Position numbers and translations under genes: made by a program. Shown one piece after another: positions 48,030-59,100 of a stretch of DNA of 64,000 nucleotides. Source of the stretch: Zerene cesonia (taxonomy: Eukaryota > Arthropoda > Insecta > Lepidoptera > Pieridae); NCBI RefSeq assembly GCF_012273895.1, contig NC_052107.1, forward strand, positions 1,426,001 to 1,490,000, read 5' to 3'. The notes below the pieces were generated by a model. It had not been told where the DNA came from and ran no database searches. It saw only the letters and a list, made by a program, of their open reading frames with translations. Position 1 is the first letter of the stretch, and every line of letters begins with the position of its first letter.

Positions 48030-48175
48030 TAGCTTCTCCTTGACCACCTAATTGTCTGGAAGAGAGATCTCTGCCTTAGCGATGAGACCGCCAGTTGTAT
48101 TCTTGAATCTGTGTAATATGATGTATATTCTTTTATTTATTTATTTTTTAATCATTTGGTGCACAATACATCTTT
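48030..48175 (+). mobile_element. LINE 3' tail
   Basis: GACCACCTAATTGTCTGGAA, GAGAGATCTCTGCCTTAGCG, ATGAGACCGCCAGTTGTA, ending in (TTTA)n. Same family as 33181-33300. Allele 2 copy at 58955-59100. Confidence 0.6.
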
Positions 48176-48199
48176 CTTGTTGGTTATTTTATTATTATA

Positions 48200-48387
48200 C
48201 TAGCTGCGCCCCGCGGTTTCACCCGCGTAAGACCGTATCCCGTAGGAATATCGGGATAAAAAATAGATGTTGGCCGATTCTCAGACCTACCCAATATGCT
48301 TACCAAATTTCAGAGGAATCGGTCAAGCCGTTTCGGAGGAGTATGGCAACGAAAACTGTGACACGAGAATTTTATATATTAAAGAAG
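48200..48387 (-). mobile_element. Haplotype-specific Helitron-like / retroposed insertion
   Basis: CTAGCTGCGCCCCGCGGTTT, CCCGTAGGAATATCGGGAT, AATCGGTCAAGCCGTTTCGG, GACACGAGAATTTTATATAT. Absent from the aligned position in the right-hand block (about 59133-59138). ATTATA stands on both sides here and once in the empty site, which suggests a 6-bp target duplication. A Helitron insertion between A and T plus slippage in a (TTA)n run would look similar. Confidence 0.8.
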
Positions 48388-50734
48388 ATTATATTTTAGT
48401 TAATATATATCATTGAGTATGCTTACATCCGTAAAATATATGTGCGTCTTGTTGTTTGTAACAGATGAGTCCATTAAGCAGTTTTGTATCGGAAGCCACA
48501 GTCTGACCGCACGTTAAGGTTTCGACACAAATTGAATAGGGTGTACTCATGTTGCGTATATTGTGGGAATAGGGTGACAATTTTTAACGGTTATATTTAA
48601 ATTAACTTTCACAGTTAGCCTGCGTAGTAAAGAAAAAGGGGATTCCCCACATATTTTCAATTGCCTTGGGATTTCCAAAATAATCATAATAATAATTATC
48701 CTCTTTCCTTTCTTCACAAACTATTTCTGTACCAAAATTTATGACAAAAAAAGTACAAATCTAATATCATTATATGCACAATTTATTTTATACCCATCTC
48801 CCTAATCTAGCATCTTTATAAATTGAAACATGATATCGCTTTTATAGCGAACAGCTGAAACGCAAGTCAGCGCTGAGTCAGCACATCTTCAATATTTCGC
48901 AAGGAAATATAAAATTTGTCCATGTTTTCTTCTATCAATGTAACTTATATTGGAACGTTGTATAAACAGTTTGTTAATGGTAAAAAAGCACGGTTTCATC
49001 GAATAAGTATTTGTTTTGATATTTAGCAATGTTAGTTTAGAGTTTTTTTTATTAATTTATATATTTTTTAATCGTTACATAAAAAAATAAAATCCTAAAA
49101 TGCCTCGTAAGAATACAACATTATCTATATTTGTTTATCTATTATTAGAGATCAGATTTAGTGTCAAATCTCAGACACACAGAACAACAGACTAAAAAAA
49201 GTTTTATTTCCTTTTATTTTTGAAATTACAAAGACGTCAATTATATTTACATATACAGATTACAAGCTCTTTGGAATCATAAAATAACCTTAACATACCT
49301 AAAATATGTAAGCTGGTATACGAGCACGAAATATAAACCTTGCGGCAGCCCTACATTACCGTACTTATGAGGTCGATACAAGCCTCTCCGCTCACATCCG
49401 CTTAGCTGGTAAGCCTGCCCTTTACACCCTTATCTCGATATAGAAGACGCAACTTAACACACATAAACATATCATTTACATATACGTATAATCTTTATAG
49501 GGTTGTCGATGGTCACAAGAAGTGGTTGGCAATCGTAAAGGTTCGAGAATACTTTGGTGTGAATATTTTAAATATGAAACTTCTCAATGTTTGTGTAGAG
49601 TTTTAACAACTTTATTTCGATCAAGTAGACAGTCATAATACATCAATTGGATGTTATTCATTATAATTGCTTTAAGCTGTATTACATTAAGTTATATAAA
49701 GTATAATATAAATCAAATTTGAATGAAATCAATAAAGAACAGTGTATTAAATAATGATTTTTAACCAAAAGCTAGAAAAATTGTCAGAACTAAACGAAAA
49801 TTTTAATGGGACCACATGGCAGGCAGGAAAAAAGAATCATAAAAATCGGTTCACTCAGTAAAAAGTTATGAGGTAACACATACAAAAAATACAGTCCATA
49901 ACCGCCTTTTTGAAGTCGGTTGAAAACAACCAAATGTTCACAAAAGAAGAAAACTTTTAATTAAGTCTCGAATAACAGTCACAATTCTATTCCACAGTTC
50001 ACCTAAATTCAAAAACACGATTCTAGAGACCTAATATAAAAACAAATTGGGGATAACACAATAACAGAAGGTCGTGTGAAAAGGCTAATCGCTTGAGATA
50101 AAGTCAAGATTCGTATCACGGTTCGGTCTTGCCCTTAAACGTTATTAAGACAAGACGTTTTTGCAATAAGATAAGAAACCCTAGATAAAACTTTGCAAGT
50201 AACATTTTAATTCTTTTGTATATTTATTTCAATTATATCTTATTATTCTCTCTTAGTCTTATTTATGAAATAGGGGAGAAACAATCACCTTCATATATCC
50301 GTCCCAAATTTGACCTTGTACCCATAAATCGTTATACCTATTTATATCATTCAAGCAGAACCACTTAGACGTAAGTGTTATTTTATTTCAACTCGGTTGT
50401 TAGGCTTTCTTTAGGCTATGGTTTGTCGTAACTTGGGCGTGAATGGGACCTTTATATGAGTTCAACTACTATTTTACATTAGCAAAGAATACAGATAATA
50501 TAGTTATAATATTATGTATGTTGTGTATTTTGGGATTCTTGGGAGCTTTATTTTTATTTTATTAAAAAAAACTCAATAATATTAGTTTATGCAACGAGTA
50601 TTATGTTGGTTGAATTTTACCTAATATTCTATTGAATGTAATTAAATGTCACTTAAAGGTTTTTTTATAATTGATTTATACCTGCCCACTCAAAAATGTA
50701 ATATTTTTAAGATATATTAGCCTTTTCCACGATG

Positions 50735-50925
50735 TGACGTCTTTTTTATGCCGTAAGTGGTTCGCCTGATGATATGCGATCACCGCCGCCCTTGAACATT
50801 CGCAGAGGTAAGTCCTCTGAAATGCGCTGCCCACTTTTAAGGGGAAAGGGATCAGGAAAAGTTTGATGACTAGGAAGAAGCAGTTGACTAGGTAAGGAAA
50901 AGGAAACTTGCCTCTCGCTTCCCAA
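50735..50925 (-). mobile_element. LINE 3' tail, reversed
   Basis: ATGCCGTAAGTGGTTCGCCT, GATGATATGCGATCACCGCC, CCTTGAACATTCGCAGAGGT, CTTTTAAGGGGAAAGGGATC. Allele 2 copy at 61890-62070. Confidence 0.7.
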
Positions 50926-50959
50926 CCCAAAGATTTAAAAAGTAATTATTTATATAATA

Positions 50960-51184
50960 CCAGTTTTCCGGTCGTGGAGTCGCTCGCGTAGTTAAAGGAA
51001 AAAATATTTTTCTGCATAGTTCCCGTTACCGGGGGTTTTCGGTATATAAACTATCCTATGTCCTTTCTCGGGTTTACTTATCTTTGAACCAAACTTCATG
51101 CAAAAGCATAGTGGTTAAGCCGTGATGAACAGACAAAAAGATAGACAGATAGATAACATTTCGCATTTATACTATTCTAGTGAC
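50960..51184 (-). mobile_element. Diverged CTAG-type element with (GATA)n-like end
   Basis: GGTCGTGGAGTCGCTCGCGT, AACTATCCTATGTCCTTTCT, AGACAGATAGATAACATTTC, GCATTTATACTATTCTAGTG. Resembles 11743-12099. Allele 2 copy at 62112-62345. Confidence 0.5.
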
Positions 51185-51802
51185 TTGTATGAACAATGTA
51201 ATCCTATACACTCAATTTGTTTGCCAAAATAATGCAAAAGGCATAAAAAAGCATCAGGTAAGACAAATGTCGATGTGGTTCAAAAATACGGATTGTTAAC
51301 GAAAATACGGTACACATCTAGCAAAATCAGCTCTGCATTGAAATACACACAGTACATTTAGTTTCTCTGCACAGATGCTTTTATATAGCGAAACTATGAG
51401 TTGTGAAACATTTTATAAACTTAGCTATTGTCATATGAACCCGGGGGTAGCGGAACAAATGCTATACATTTCTCATACGCACTCCTCATATTGCGGCTTT
51501 TGTCGGTGATTCTATTTTTTATTCGTTCTAGGTTGCCAGGTTTCATGAAGTTTGAACTCCAGGAAGGTTACATGATATTTTATAAAAGCTCAGACCGACA
51601 TATACTTTTTGATGAGATGAAAGGAACATTTTACAATATACGTTACTCTTTTACCTTTATATACTTAATGATATTATGTATAAATACATTTCATATGTTA
51701 TTACAAAATCCATTTTATTACATTATATTATAGACTAAGCAATCACCAAAGTATGTTTCTATATAAGAAATATCTAATTTCTAATACGTACAATATTCAC
51801 AG

Positions 51803-51971
51803 GAACGAAAAGTTCTACACGTGTTGTGACGAGCCATATCTCGACATAACATTCAACATCACCATGAGGCGGAAGACCCTCTTCTACACGGTGAACATCA
51901 TAATACCCTGCATGGGGATCTCGTTCCTGACCGTCCTTACCTTCTACTTGCCCTCAGATAGCGGGGAAAAG
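51803..51971 (+). CDS. nAChRalpha4: Nicotinic receptor alpha4, exon 5 (loop C and helix 1), allele 1
   Basis: Acceptor CAATATTCACAG, donor AAG|GTATTT, 169 bp. Completes R213 and encodes 214-269: NEKFYTCCDEPYLDITFNIT, MRRKTLFYTVNIIIPCMGIS, FLTVLTFYLPSDSGEK. The vicinal cysteines C220-C221 in YTCC define an alpha subunit and form the tip of agonist-binding loop C. NIT is a glycosylation sequon. TLFYTVNIIIPCMGISFLTV is helix 1 with its conserved proline, and GEK forms the selectivity ring before helix 2. The copy at 62968 is identical. Confidence 0.95.
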
Positions 51972-53277
51972 GTATTTTTTTTTTTTGTAATTTGACAGGA
52001 TTAATTTTTTTTAATGGCAATATGTCAGAACTATTTGCCAGTGTCAAATTATAAAAGGTCTGGATACCAAAATTTTATTCAATAATGAAAGATTTAAACA
52101 CGCGTATAATCAGAGAAGTAGCGCTTATCCATATAAAATATATATCTTTATATAACGCTAATCTATATAAATATAATAAAAATTATTAGTGAGTCAAAAA
52201 CTAAATCAACTTCTTTGTTAAATAAATTTACTATATTATAAATAATACGATAATAATTGACAATTTTTTATTATTTCAATAGACACACTCTTCAATAACT
52301 TCACAATCAGGTTTTCTTTTTTGGTGATGCTACGATAGCACGTTAGGTTTTAAACTTTCTTGTTAGGCAAAGGACTACATACAGCCCAATTTTTTTATGT
52401 TTCGTTTCCGAAAAATGTATAATCTGTTGATATATATAATATTTTAACTTGACAGTGATATTAAGTGATTCTTTGACATAAATCAAATATAAAGCACACA
52501 CATTGTCGATAGTCATGTAAACTAAACAAAAAATGTAAAGAAAATTATCCTAAAATGAAATGTTCGCCAACAATCCCGTACTAAACTATTAATGTATTCT
52601 CCCAATGATTGAAGGGTCTTCAGAGAATTACGGCGTCGTTTGACTTCGCCAGTAATGACATCGATAAGTGAAAAAATTGCTCCAATTTATCTCCCCAGCT
52701 TTATTCTTTGAATCCATGATTTAACGTAGTTTCTAGCACTTTCTCCACATTTATTTAAATAATTTTTTTTTTATATACAATATTGCCATAAATAAAGAAG
52801 AAACGGGTTAAAAAAAATACACATATATATTTTCGCGCGCTTATCGAGTGCCATTTACATTTATCTGTATTTTCGTTCGGTATTCGCAATTCAAATTCTA
52901 TTGCACATCACCAACTGTATACAAACGCTCCAAAAAGAGCACTAAATTTTAACTATTTACTGAAAGCTGTTATCTATTGTTTCGTTTTGGGTAAATGTGA
53001 ATAACGTTTATGTGTTCCATAATTTTAATATTGGTTTGTTTAAAACCAGTATTTGAATGAAAATTAATAAACATTCGTGTATTAATAATTTAACTAGCAC
53101 GCACTTATCTTTTCTAAAGATATTTTCAATACCTAGTGCAGGTTAAATTAGATTAAAGTGCTAATAAGTATACTGGAAGTATGATTTAAATTCATTAAAA
53201 ATGTTTAGCATATTTATATAGCTACTGTTGAATTTTCTATTTCACAAACAAAATGTTAATTTTCCTTACATTTCCAG
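51972..53277 (+). other. Receptor intron 5 (1.3 kb)
   Basis: AT-rich, bounded by GTATTT and TTTCCTTACATTTCCAG. No named repeat or conserved element was recognised. Confidence 0.8.
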
Positions 53278-53414
53278 GTGACATTATCTATATCGATACT
53301 TATCAGCCTCCACGTTTTCTTCCTGCTGGTGGTAGAGATTATTCCACCCACCTCGCTTGTCGTGCCACTGTTGGGGAAATATCTCATTTTCGCCATGATT
53401 CTGGTATCAATAAG
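53278..53414 (+). CDS. nAChRalpha4: Nicotinic receptor alpha4, exon 6 (helix 2 and start of helix 3)
   Basis: Acceptor TTACATTTCCAG, donor AATAAG|GTAAGT, 137 bp, phase 0 in and phase 2 out. Encodes 270-314: VTLSISILISLHVFFLLVVE, IIPPTSLVVPLLGKYLIFAM, ILVSI plus two bases. Helix 2 lines the channel. Counting K of GEK as 0', the 9' gate position is Ile (ATC) and 12' is His, whereas most nicotinic subunits have Leu at 9'; from memory insect alpha4 subunits share this. E at 20' gives the outer ring. The rest of helix 3, the cytoplasmic loop and helix 4 are beyond this contig end or the window. Confidence 0.94.
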
Positions 53415-54031
53415 GTAAGTTTTTGAATGTACACTATAATAAAATACAAGACATTTCATATACACTTTTAATTGCGTATTTTGCGTCATTAATAAAACGT
53501 ATAAATAAACTTCAACGCATATTGCGTCATAAACTTTTTGATGAAATATTATGTAATTTTATAATTTCAACAAATTCAAAACATCTCTTAATGTCATGTT
53601 GTATACTATTTATCTATTTTTTGGTTTTGTTATCCAATAACTCCGTGGGTTTTCAACCGATTGACTTGATTTTTTTTTTGTTTGATGGTAAATTAGTCAT
53701 TTGATCCCATTCATTACAATCTAGAGTGGCACCTTACCCTTGGGACGTCGGTGCCCTTTTTGTAGAATATATTTTGCAAAAATAATTATGAATGCACAAG
53801 CAACGAAGTCGCAGACGCCAACTTGTTTCAAAATAAATCTTGCCAGCTTCCAAGGGTCCTAAAGAATCAGTGAACGCTTTGACACTTAGTTACCTAAATC
53901 CTTTGAAAGCTGTGATTTTTCATGTGGCAACACGTGTACCGTTTTTCAACTCTGAAAACGGGTTTAACTTCATAAGTTAGTTCTTTAAGTTTAATTTTTA
54001 GTTTTATAGCATTGAAATGCTTTATAAATGA
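53415..54031 (+). other. Start of receptor intron 6, up to the gap
   Basis: Begins GTAAGT. It holds a repeat-like segment near 53640-53760 (CCGTGGGTTTTCAACCGATT, TTGATCCCATTCATTACAAT) and ends at TAGCATTGAAATGCT next to the gap, a motif also at 12625-12640. No exon recognised. Confidence 0.6.
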
Positions 54032-55031
54032 NNNNNNNNNNNNNNNNNNNNNNNNNNNNNNNNNNNNNNNNNNNNNNNNNNNNNNNNNNNNNNNNNNNNN
54101 NNNNNNNNNNNNNNNNNNNNNNNNNNNNNNNNNNNNNNNNNNNNNNNNNNNNNNNNNNNNNNNNNNNNNNNNNNNNNNNNNNNNNNNNNNNNNNNNNNNN
54201 NNNNNNNNNNNNNNNNNNNNNNNNNNNNNNNNNNNNNNNNNNNNNNNNNNNNNNNNNNNNNNNNNNNNNNNNNNNNNNNNNNNNNNNNNNNNNNNNNNNN
54301 NNNNNNNNNNNNNNNNNNNNNNNNNNNNNNNNNNNNNNNNNNNNNNNNNNNNNNNNNNNNNNNNNNNNNNNNNNNNNNNNNNNNNNNNNNNNNNNNNNNN
54401 NNNNNNNNNNNNNNNNNNNNNNNNNNNNNNNNNNNNNNNNNNNNNNNNNNNNNNNNNNNNNNNNNNNNNNNNNNNNNNNNNNNNNNNNNNNNNNNNNNNN
54501 NNNNNNNNNNNNNNNNNNNNNNNNNNNNNNNNNNNNNNNNNNNNNNNNNNNNNNNNNNNNNNNNNNNNNNNNNNNNNNNNNNNNNNNNNNNNNNNNNNNN
54601 NNNNNNNNNNNNNNNNNNNNNNNNNNNNNNNNNNNNNNNNNNNNNNNNNNNNNNNNNNNNNNNNNNNNNNNNNNNNNNNNNNNNNNNNNNNNNNNNNNNN
54701 NNNNNNNNNNNNNNNNNNNNNNNNNNNNNNNNNNNNNNNNNNNNNNNNNNNNNNNNNNNNNNNNNNNNNNNNNNNNNNNNNNNNNNNNNNNNNNNNNNNN
54801 NNNNNNNNNNNNNNNNNNNNNNNNNNNNNNNNNNNNNNNNNNNNNNNNNNNNNNNNNNNNNNNNNNNNNNNNNNNNNNNNNNNNNNNNNNNNNNNNNNNN
54901 NNNNNNNNNNNNNNNNNNNNNNNNNNNNNNNNNNNNNNNNNNNNNNNNNNNNNNNNNNNNNNNNNNNNNNNNNNNNNNNNNNNNNNNNNNNNNNNNNNNN
55001 NNNNNNNNNNNNNNNNNNNNNNNNNNNNNNN
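54032..55031. other. Assembly gap, 1000 N
   Basis: Exactly 1000 N. The sequence to its right restarts at a position already covered on its left (44097), so the true gap may be negative, meaning overlapping contigs. Confidence 0.98.
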
Positions 55032-55790
55032 AAAGATAGATCATAGTCTGGATTAACACATAGGCTACTTTTTACAGGCGAGTGACGCCGTGGGTTACAG
55101 CTAGTTATTTATATTATCGACGATTGCAGCACAAGTCAGAGTTATTGCGACTTTATTTAATTGTTTCGTTAGCCCTCAATGTTACCGCGACTTATAACAT
55201 GTTTTCTGCATAACGTCCTGTTTAAAAAATTGTCAAAATATTTTAACATTTCTAAATATATATGCTGTAAGTCCAAAAGTAGTTATAAATAGAAATTTAT
55301 GTGACGAATGACGGTCACGCGATAACGCCAAGATTATATTCAAAGTGCTTTTGAAAGAAGCTTAATTGAATGAATAAGTTCAAATTATGTTTAAGTTGAG
55401 TTGAGTTTAGAGTTGGGAGAAGAAAATTTGATTAAATTATAATTAAGGCACAATTTCCTTCGTGCCGCTTAATAAACTGGCTGATATTAAAATTAGTTTA
55501 CTACAATAACGTATAACTAAACGTATATGGTACTGATGGAACAATCTCGATTATTTTAGCACGGCAACAGGCTTGTATGAATAAATGGAGGTGTGAATGG
55601 TAGACAAAAATATAGATGCAACACCGTGGCGTCGAAATAACAAGATAACATTGCACTCGAATCATATAACAGTCGTTTACAGTAATTGGAATCACAATTA
55701 CTATAGAAAAAGGTTCATTTTCGACTACGCCAAATTTCAATGTATTCTTTATTTAAAATCTATTTAGAATACATGTATGCGATTTAAATC

Positions 55791-55796
<6 letters not shown>

Positions 55797-55823
<27 letters not shown>
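55797..55823 (+). repeat. (TG)n microsatellite
   Basis: Pure TG run. The aligned left-copy site is a shorter, interrupted TG/TA run. Confidence 0.9.
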
Positions 55824-55831
<8 letters not shown>

Positions 55832-55905
55832 AAGTGAAATCGCCCAATGCTCATTCTTCTTTCTATGTGTTTGTTAATGAGATGATACGATGAGTTGGTA
55901 CGCAG

Positions 55906-56021
55906 GTGGACCTGCGACACATGGACGAACAAGCGGGCAGTAATATTGTGTCAGTGGGCGTGGACCTCTCCGAGTTCTACATGTCCGTCGAGTGGGACAT
56001 ACTCGAAGTGCCTGCAGTGCG
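55906..56021 (+). CDS. nAChRalpha4: Nicotinic receptor alpha4, exon 4, second copy (allele 2)
   Basis: Same splice sites and same 38 residues as 44971-45086, with one synonymous difference (TCC to TCA). Most likely the second haplotype of the same exon. It should not be counted as an extra exon in the transcript. Confidence 0.9.
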
Positions 56022-56277
56022 GTGAGTGACATAATATGTTTATTTATATTATATGGTTGCTTTCAGATTTGGCCCAATGGTAACTAACGGAAAAAAAGTC
56101 TCAACACAAAAATAATTAGTTTTAACAAAAACTAAACCGCCCTCAAATTGTCAAACTTAGACCATGTTAGAATATCCTTCCAAACTGCAATTGTAGTATA
56201 TTTATATATACCTTGTATTTAAATACTTTTCATCTGTTCTTTATGTTAATTGAATAAAAATATCCGACCTGGTTTAG

Positions 56278-56524
56278 GAACAACGAGCATTTGGTAATCG
56301 AAGACAGTGATATCATAATTGAAGCTTTACATCCTGATTATGAAAAGACATATAAATTTAAAAAATGGACTATTTCACCCGCATCATCCATTTGCCCTAT
56401 ACAAGAACACTGGTCTATTAGGACACAAAAAAAGAAAAAAAAAACAGAGAAACACAAGTACTACAACTCACGTTATTTCGTAATTGTTGTTTGTGTCCAA
56501 AACCGCAATTTCCTTCAACACTAA
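56278..56524 (+). other. Candidate alternative 3'-terminal exon, allele 2
   Basis: Counterpart of 45343-45517 with the same acceptor and frame. One residue differs (A-I-H becomes A-L-H). A longer A-run and other small indels then change the tail, adding about 25 residues (HKYYNSRYFVIVVCVQNRNF) before the stop. The unstable end argues against a constrained coding exon. Confidence 0.22.
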
Positions 56525-57589
56525 GCAGACTCATCATAAATTGATTACAGACGAAATTTCTGCTTCTAGTTTCACTCAAAGGCTCTTAGCGGTATGCCCG
56601 TGGCTTTAGTTATTACTTATTAGTACTAGCAAGTTTTCGATATTATGCTTTGTGTATTTTGTGTTGATTTTTCATAACTTTTATTAAATCGTCTTTAATG
56701 ATAATCGTCTCTTACATGTGGACATTATTTCAGTGACTATATCATTGAGTCCTGGCCTAGTTTAATACATGACGTATATTACTATCATATTATTCTAATA
56801 TTATAAATGTGCAAGTTTATGAGGGTGGATTTTTATATGTATGTTTGTTACTTTTTCACGCGAAAAGCACTCAACAGATTTTGATAATTATATACAGAAC
56901 ATATTTAATTATCTACTGAAAAAAAAAACATCTTTATTAAAAATTTTGCACAGTTGATAATAACAATAACAGCCATTACACTCAGATTCCAATTAAAAGC
57001 CTATTATAATTAAACAATAACACGAAATTTAATCGTTTATCTTTCAAAGTCTTATTTGGTGCTTTTTATTTCTCTATCTGTAAGTGTTTATCTGTAAGAC
57101 TTATGTGTTCTTTATGCTTGTAAATTTTCATGTCTTTAATGTTTATTCATTGTCTATTAATCGTAAAATATACAATAAATATTCAAAGTTATCGTATTTT
57201 TGGGTTGAATCAATGCTTTCCCTTTTCTTTTTATACGTTTTAAAAAAAAAGGTACAATCTAAATCTTCATTACTTCGGTACTCCGAGTGGAAATGACAGA
57301 GCATAGAGAATTATACTTTCAAACAAACGACGAAACGTTCCAGAAATTTCCTTGTTAAGTGCGTCTCATGTAACAAAAGTGATTTAAATGAGACTTCGCT
57401 GCAAATGAAGAAGTTTCACGAAATATCTCGGCTGAAGTTGTATCATTCAGCTGAGAGCTTTTACAAAAATCTTGTTAAACAAGTATCTACGTTTCAGCTG
57501 AATTTGTGATGAACACGATAATTTAGGTACCCTTTTTTCTACCAGCTATGATAGGTTATGTAAGGTAACGTTTTGAATTATATTTTTTT

Positions 57590-57795
57590 TATGTCATAAG
57601 CGACCAACTGAACTGTTGATTGCGATCACCACCGTCCATGAATATTCGTAGAGTTAATGCCTTTGCGAATGCACTGACCGTTTTTAAGGGGAAAGGCATA
57701 TGGATTGACGACTGGAAAGAAGGAATAGATCGGGAAGGGTGAGGAAAAGGCCCATTTGTGCGTAAGTGTGGTCGACTCCCACAAAAGGACCACGA
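57590..57795 (-). mobile_element. LINE 3' tail, reversed (allele 2 copy)
   Basis: Allelic copy of 46672-46876, with small differences such as ATATGGATTGACGACTGG for ATAAGGAAGGATTGGCGACT. Confidence 0.7.
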
Positions 57796-57926
57796 CACAT
57801 TAAGAAAACCTAACTTCTTGATTCTTTGGAAGCTTAGGAACATAAATCATATATGAAACAAGCCCATCTACTGTTTCTATTGAGAATAGATTTTTAATTA
57901 TAGTAATTTATGAAAGGATATGATAT

Positions 57927-58262
57927 GTGGTAGTCGAGCACGCTTCGGCACGAATTGGACCAGCTCGCACCAGGGAAGTACCACACCCCCACAGATGACC
58001 GGCGTGAAATAGCATTCTGCTGTGTTTCGTTCGGTGAGTGGGGGAGCCGGAGGCCCATATCCTTTTCCTTACCCTTCCCAGTCCTTTCCTTTATTCCTCT
58101 CGCCAATCCTTTCTTAATCCTATCCCAATTTAAAGTCGGCAATCCATTTGTAGAGGTGTAAGGTCTGCAATGGACCTTATGCCTCTCCAAATGTTCATGG
58201 GCGGTGGTAGCGCTTAGCATCAGGCGTCCGACCAGCTCCATTGCCGACTGTAACATAAAAAA
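57927..58262 (+). mobile_element. LINE 3' tail (allele 2 copy)
   Basis: Allelic copy of 47022-47352, including GAAGTACCACACCCCCACAG and CGTTCGGTGAGTGGGGGAGC. Confidence 0.75.
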
Positions 58263-58954
58263 TATGAAAGTATCGTATCGTGACTCCTATTTAAAATAAT
58301 TAAAACTTATGACTGTAAATTTTATGTTATGAACTCACAACAAACTTAAATTTATATACTGCTAATTCCTCTATCTATCACAATCCGTTACATATATAAT
58401 TTTATAAGCACTTAATGCCAACGATTTTATCTAGATAAAATCTAGATTCAAGCGAGCAATTTCAGACTGATAAATCGACCTAGATGGGAAACCGGCTTTC
58501 ACTGAACGTTCCAAATTCTATCCTGTAATTTTGAGTGTTACATCATCTCGCCGTGAATTTGCAAGAAATATCTAACTTAACTTTAGAGTTAAGCACAGAT
58601 AATATATTATTATATATATAATTATCAGTGGTTTGGGCTTTAAAATGCATTTGAGAAGGAAAATTAATGAATGTATGTAATGAAGGATTAGAAAAGCATT
58701 TATTGCCTTTTATATTTGATTTTTATTTTATCTGTATATTTGTTTTCATAATGCGCAAAACCATTTTCTCAATATATATAATCTTTTAATGTTTAATTAC
58801 TGTTTATATATAATATAAATATGTATAATGTATGTATGTAGGTATGTAAGAATGAATGTATTTCTATGATTTTATAAGTATGTACTTTTATTTTTATATG
58901 TGTTTTTTTTTTGCATATATTATGAACTTATATATTTGCACCTCTTCCATAAAT

Positions 58955-59100
58955 TTGTATGTTTATAGCTTCTCCTTGACCACCTAATTGTCTGGAAGAG
59001 AGATCTCTGCCTTAGCGATGAGACCGCCAGTTGTACTCTTGAATCTGTGTAATAATGTGTATATTCTTTTATTTATTTTTTTATCATTTGGTGCACAATA
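58955..59100 (+). mobile_element. LINE 3' tail (allele 2 copy)
   Basis: Allelic copy of 48030-48175; the (TTTA)n end is shorter here. Confidence 0.6.

Larger units (their letters stand above)
45087..51802 (+). other. Receptor intron 4 (6.7 kb)
   Basis: Holds a possible alternative terminal exon (45343), LINE tails (46672, 47022, 48030, 50735), a haplotype-specific Helitron-like insertion (48200) and a second spliceable open frame (51532). A GC-richer segment at 49320-49450, conserved in both copies, reads a short minus-strand frame (LYRPHKYGNVGLPQGLYFVL) that I do not recognise. Confidence 0.7.
44097..52839 (+). repeat. Left copy of an ~8.9-kb duplicated block (probable allele 1)
   Basis: Colinear with 55032-64000, with scattered SNPs, small indels and homopolymer changes. 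Contains receptor exons 4 and 5. Unique to this copy: a Helitron-like insertion at 48200-48387. The block continues left and right here, but the partner starts at a gap edge, as expected for overlapping contigs of two haplotypes. Confidence 0.9.

Noticed and set aside
54012..55059. Long open frames across 54.0-55.1 kb
   Set aside because: Artefact of the second 1000-N gap.
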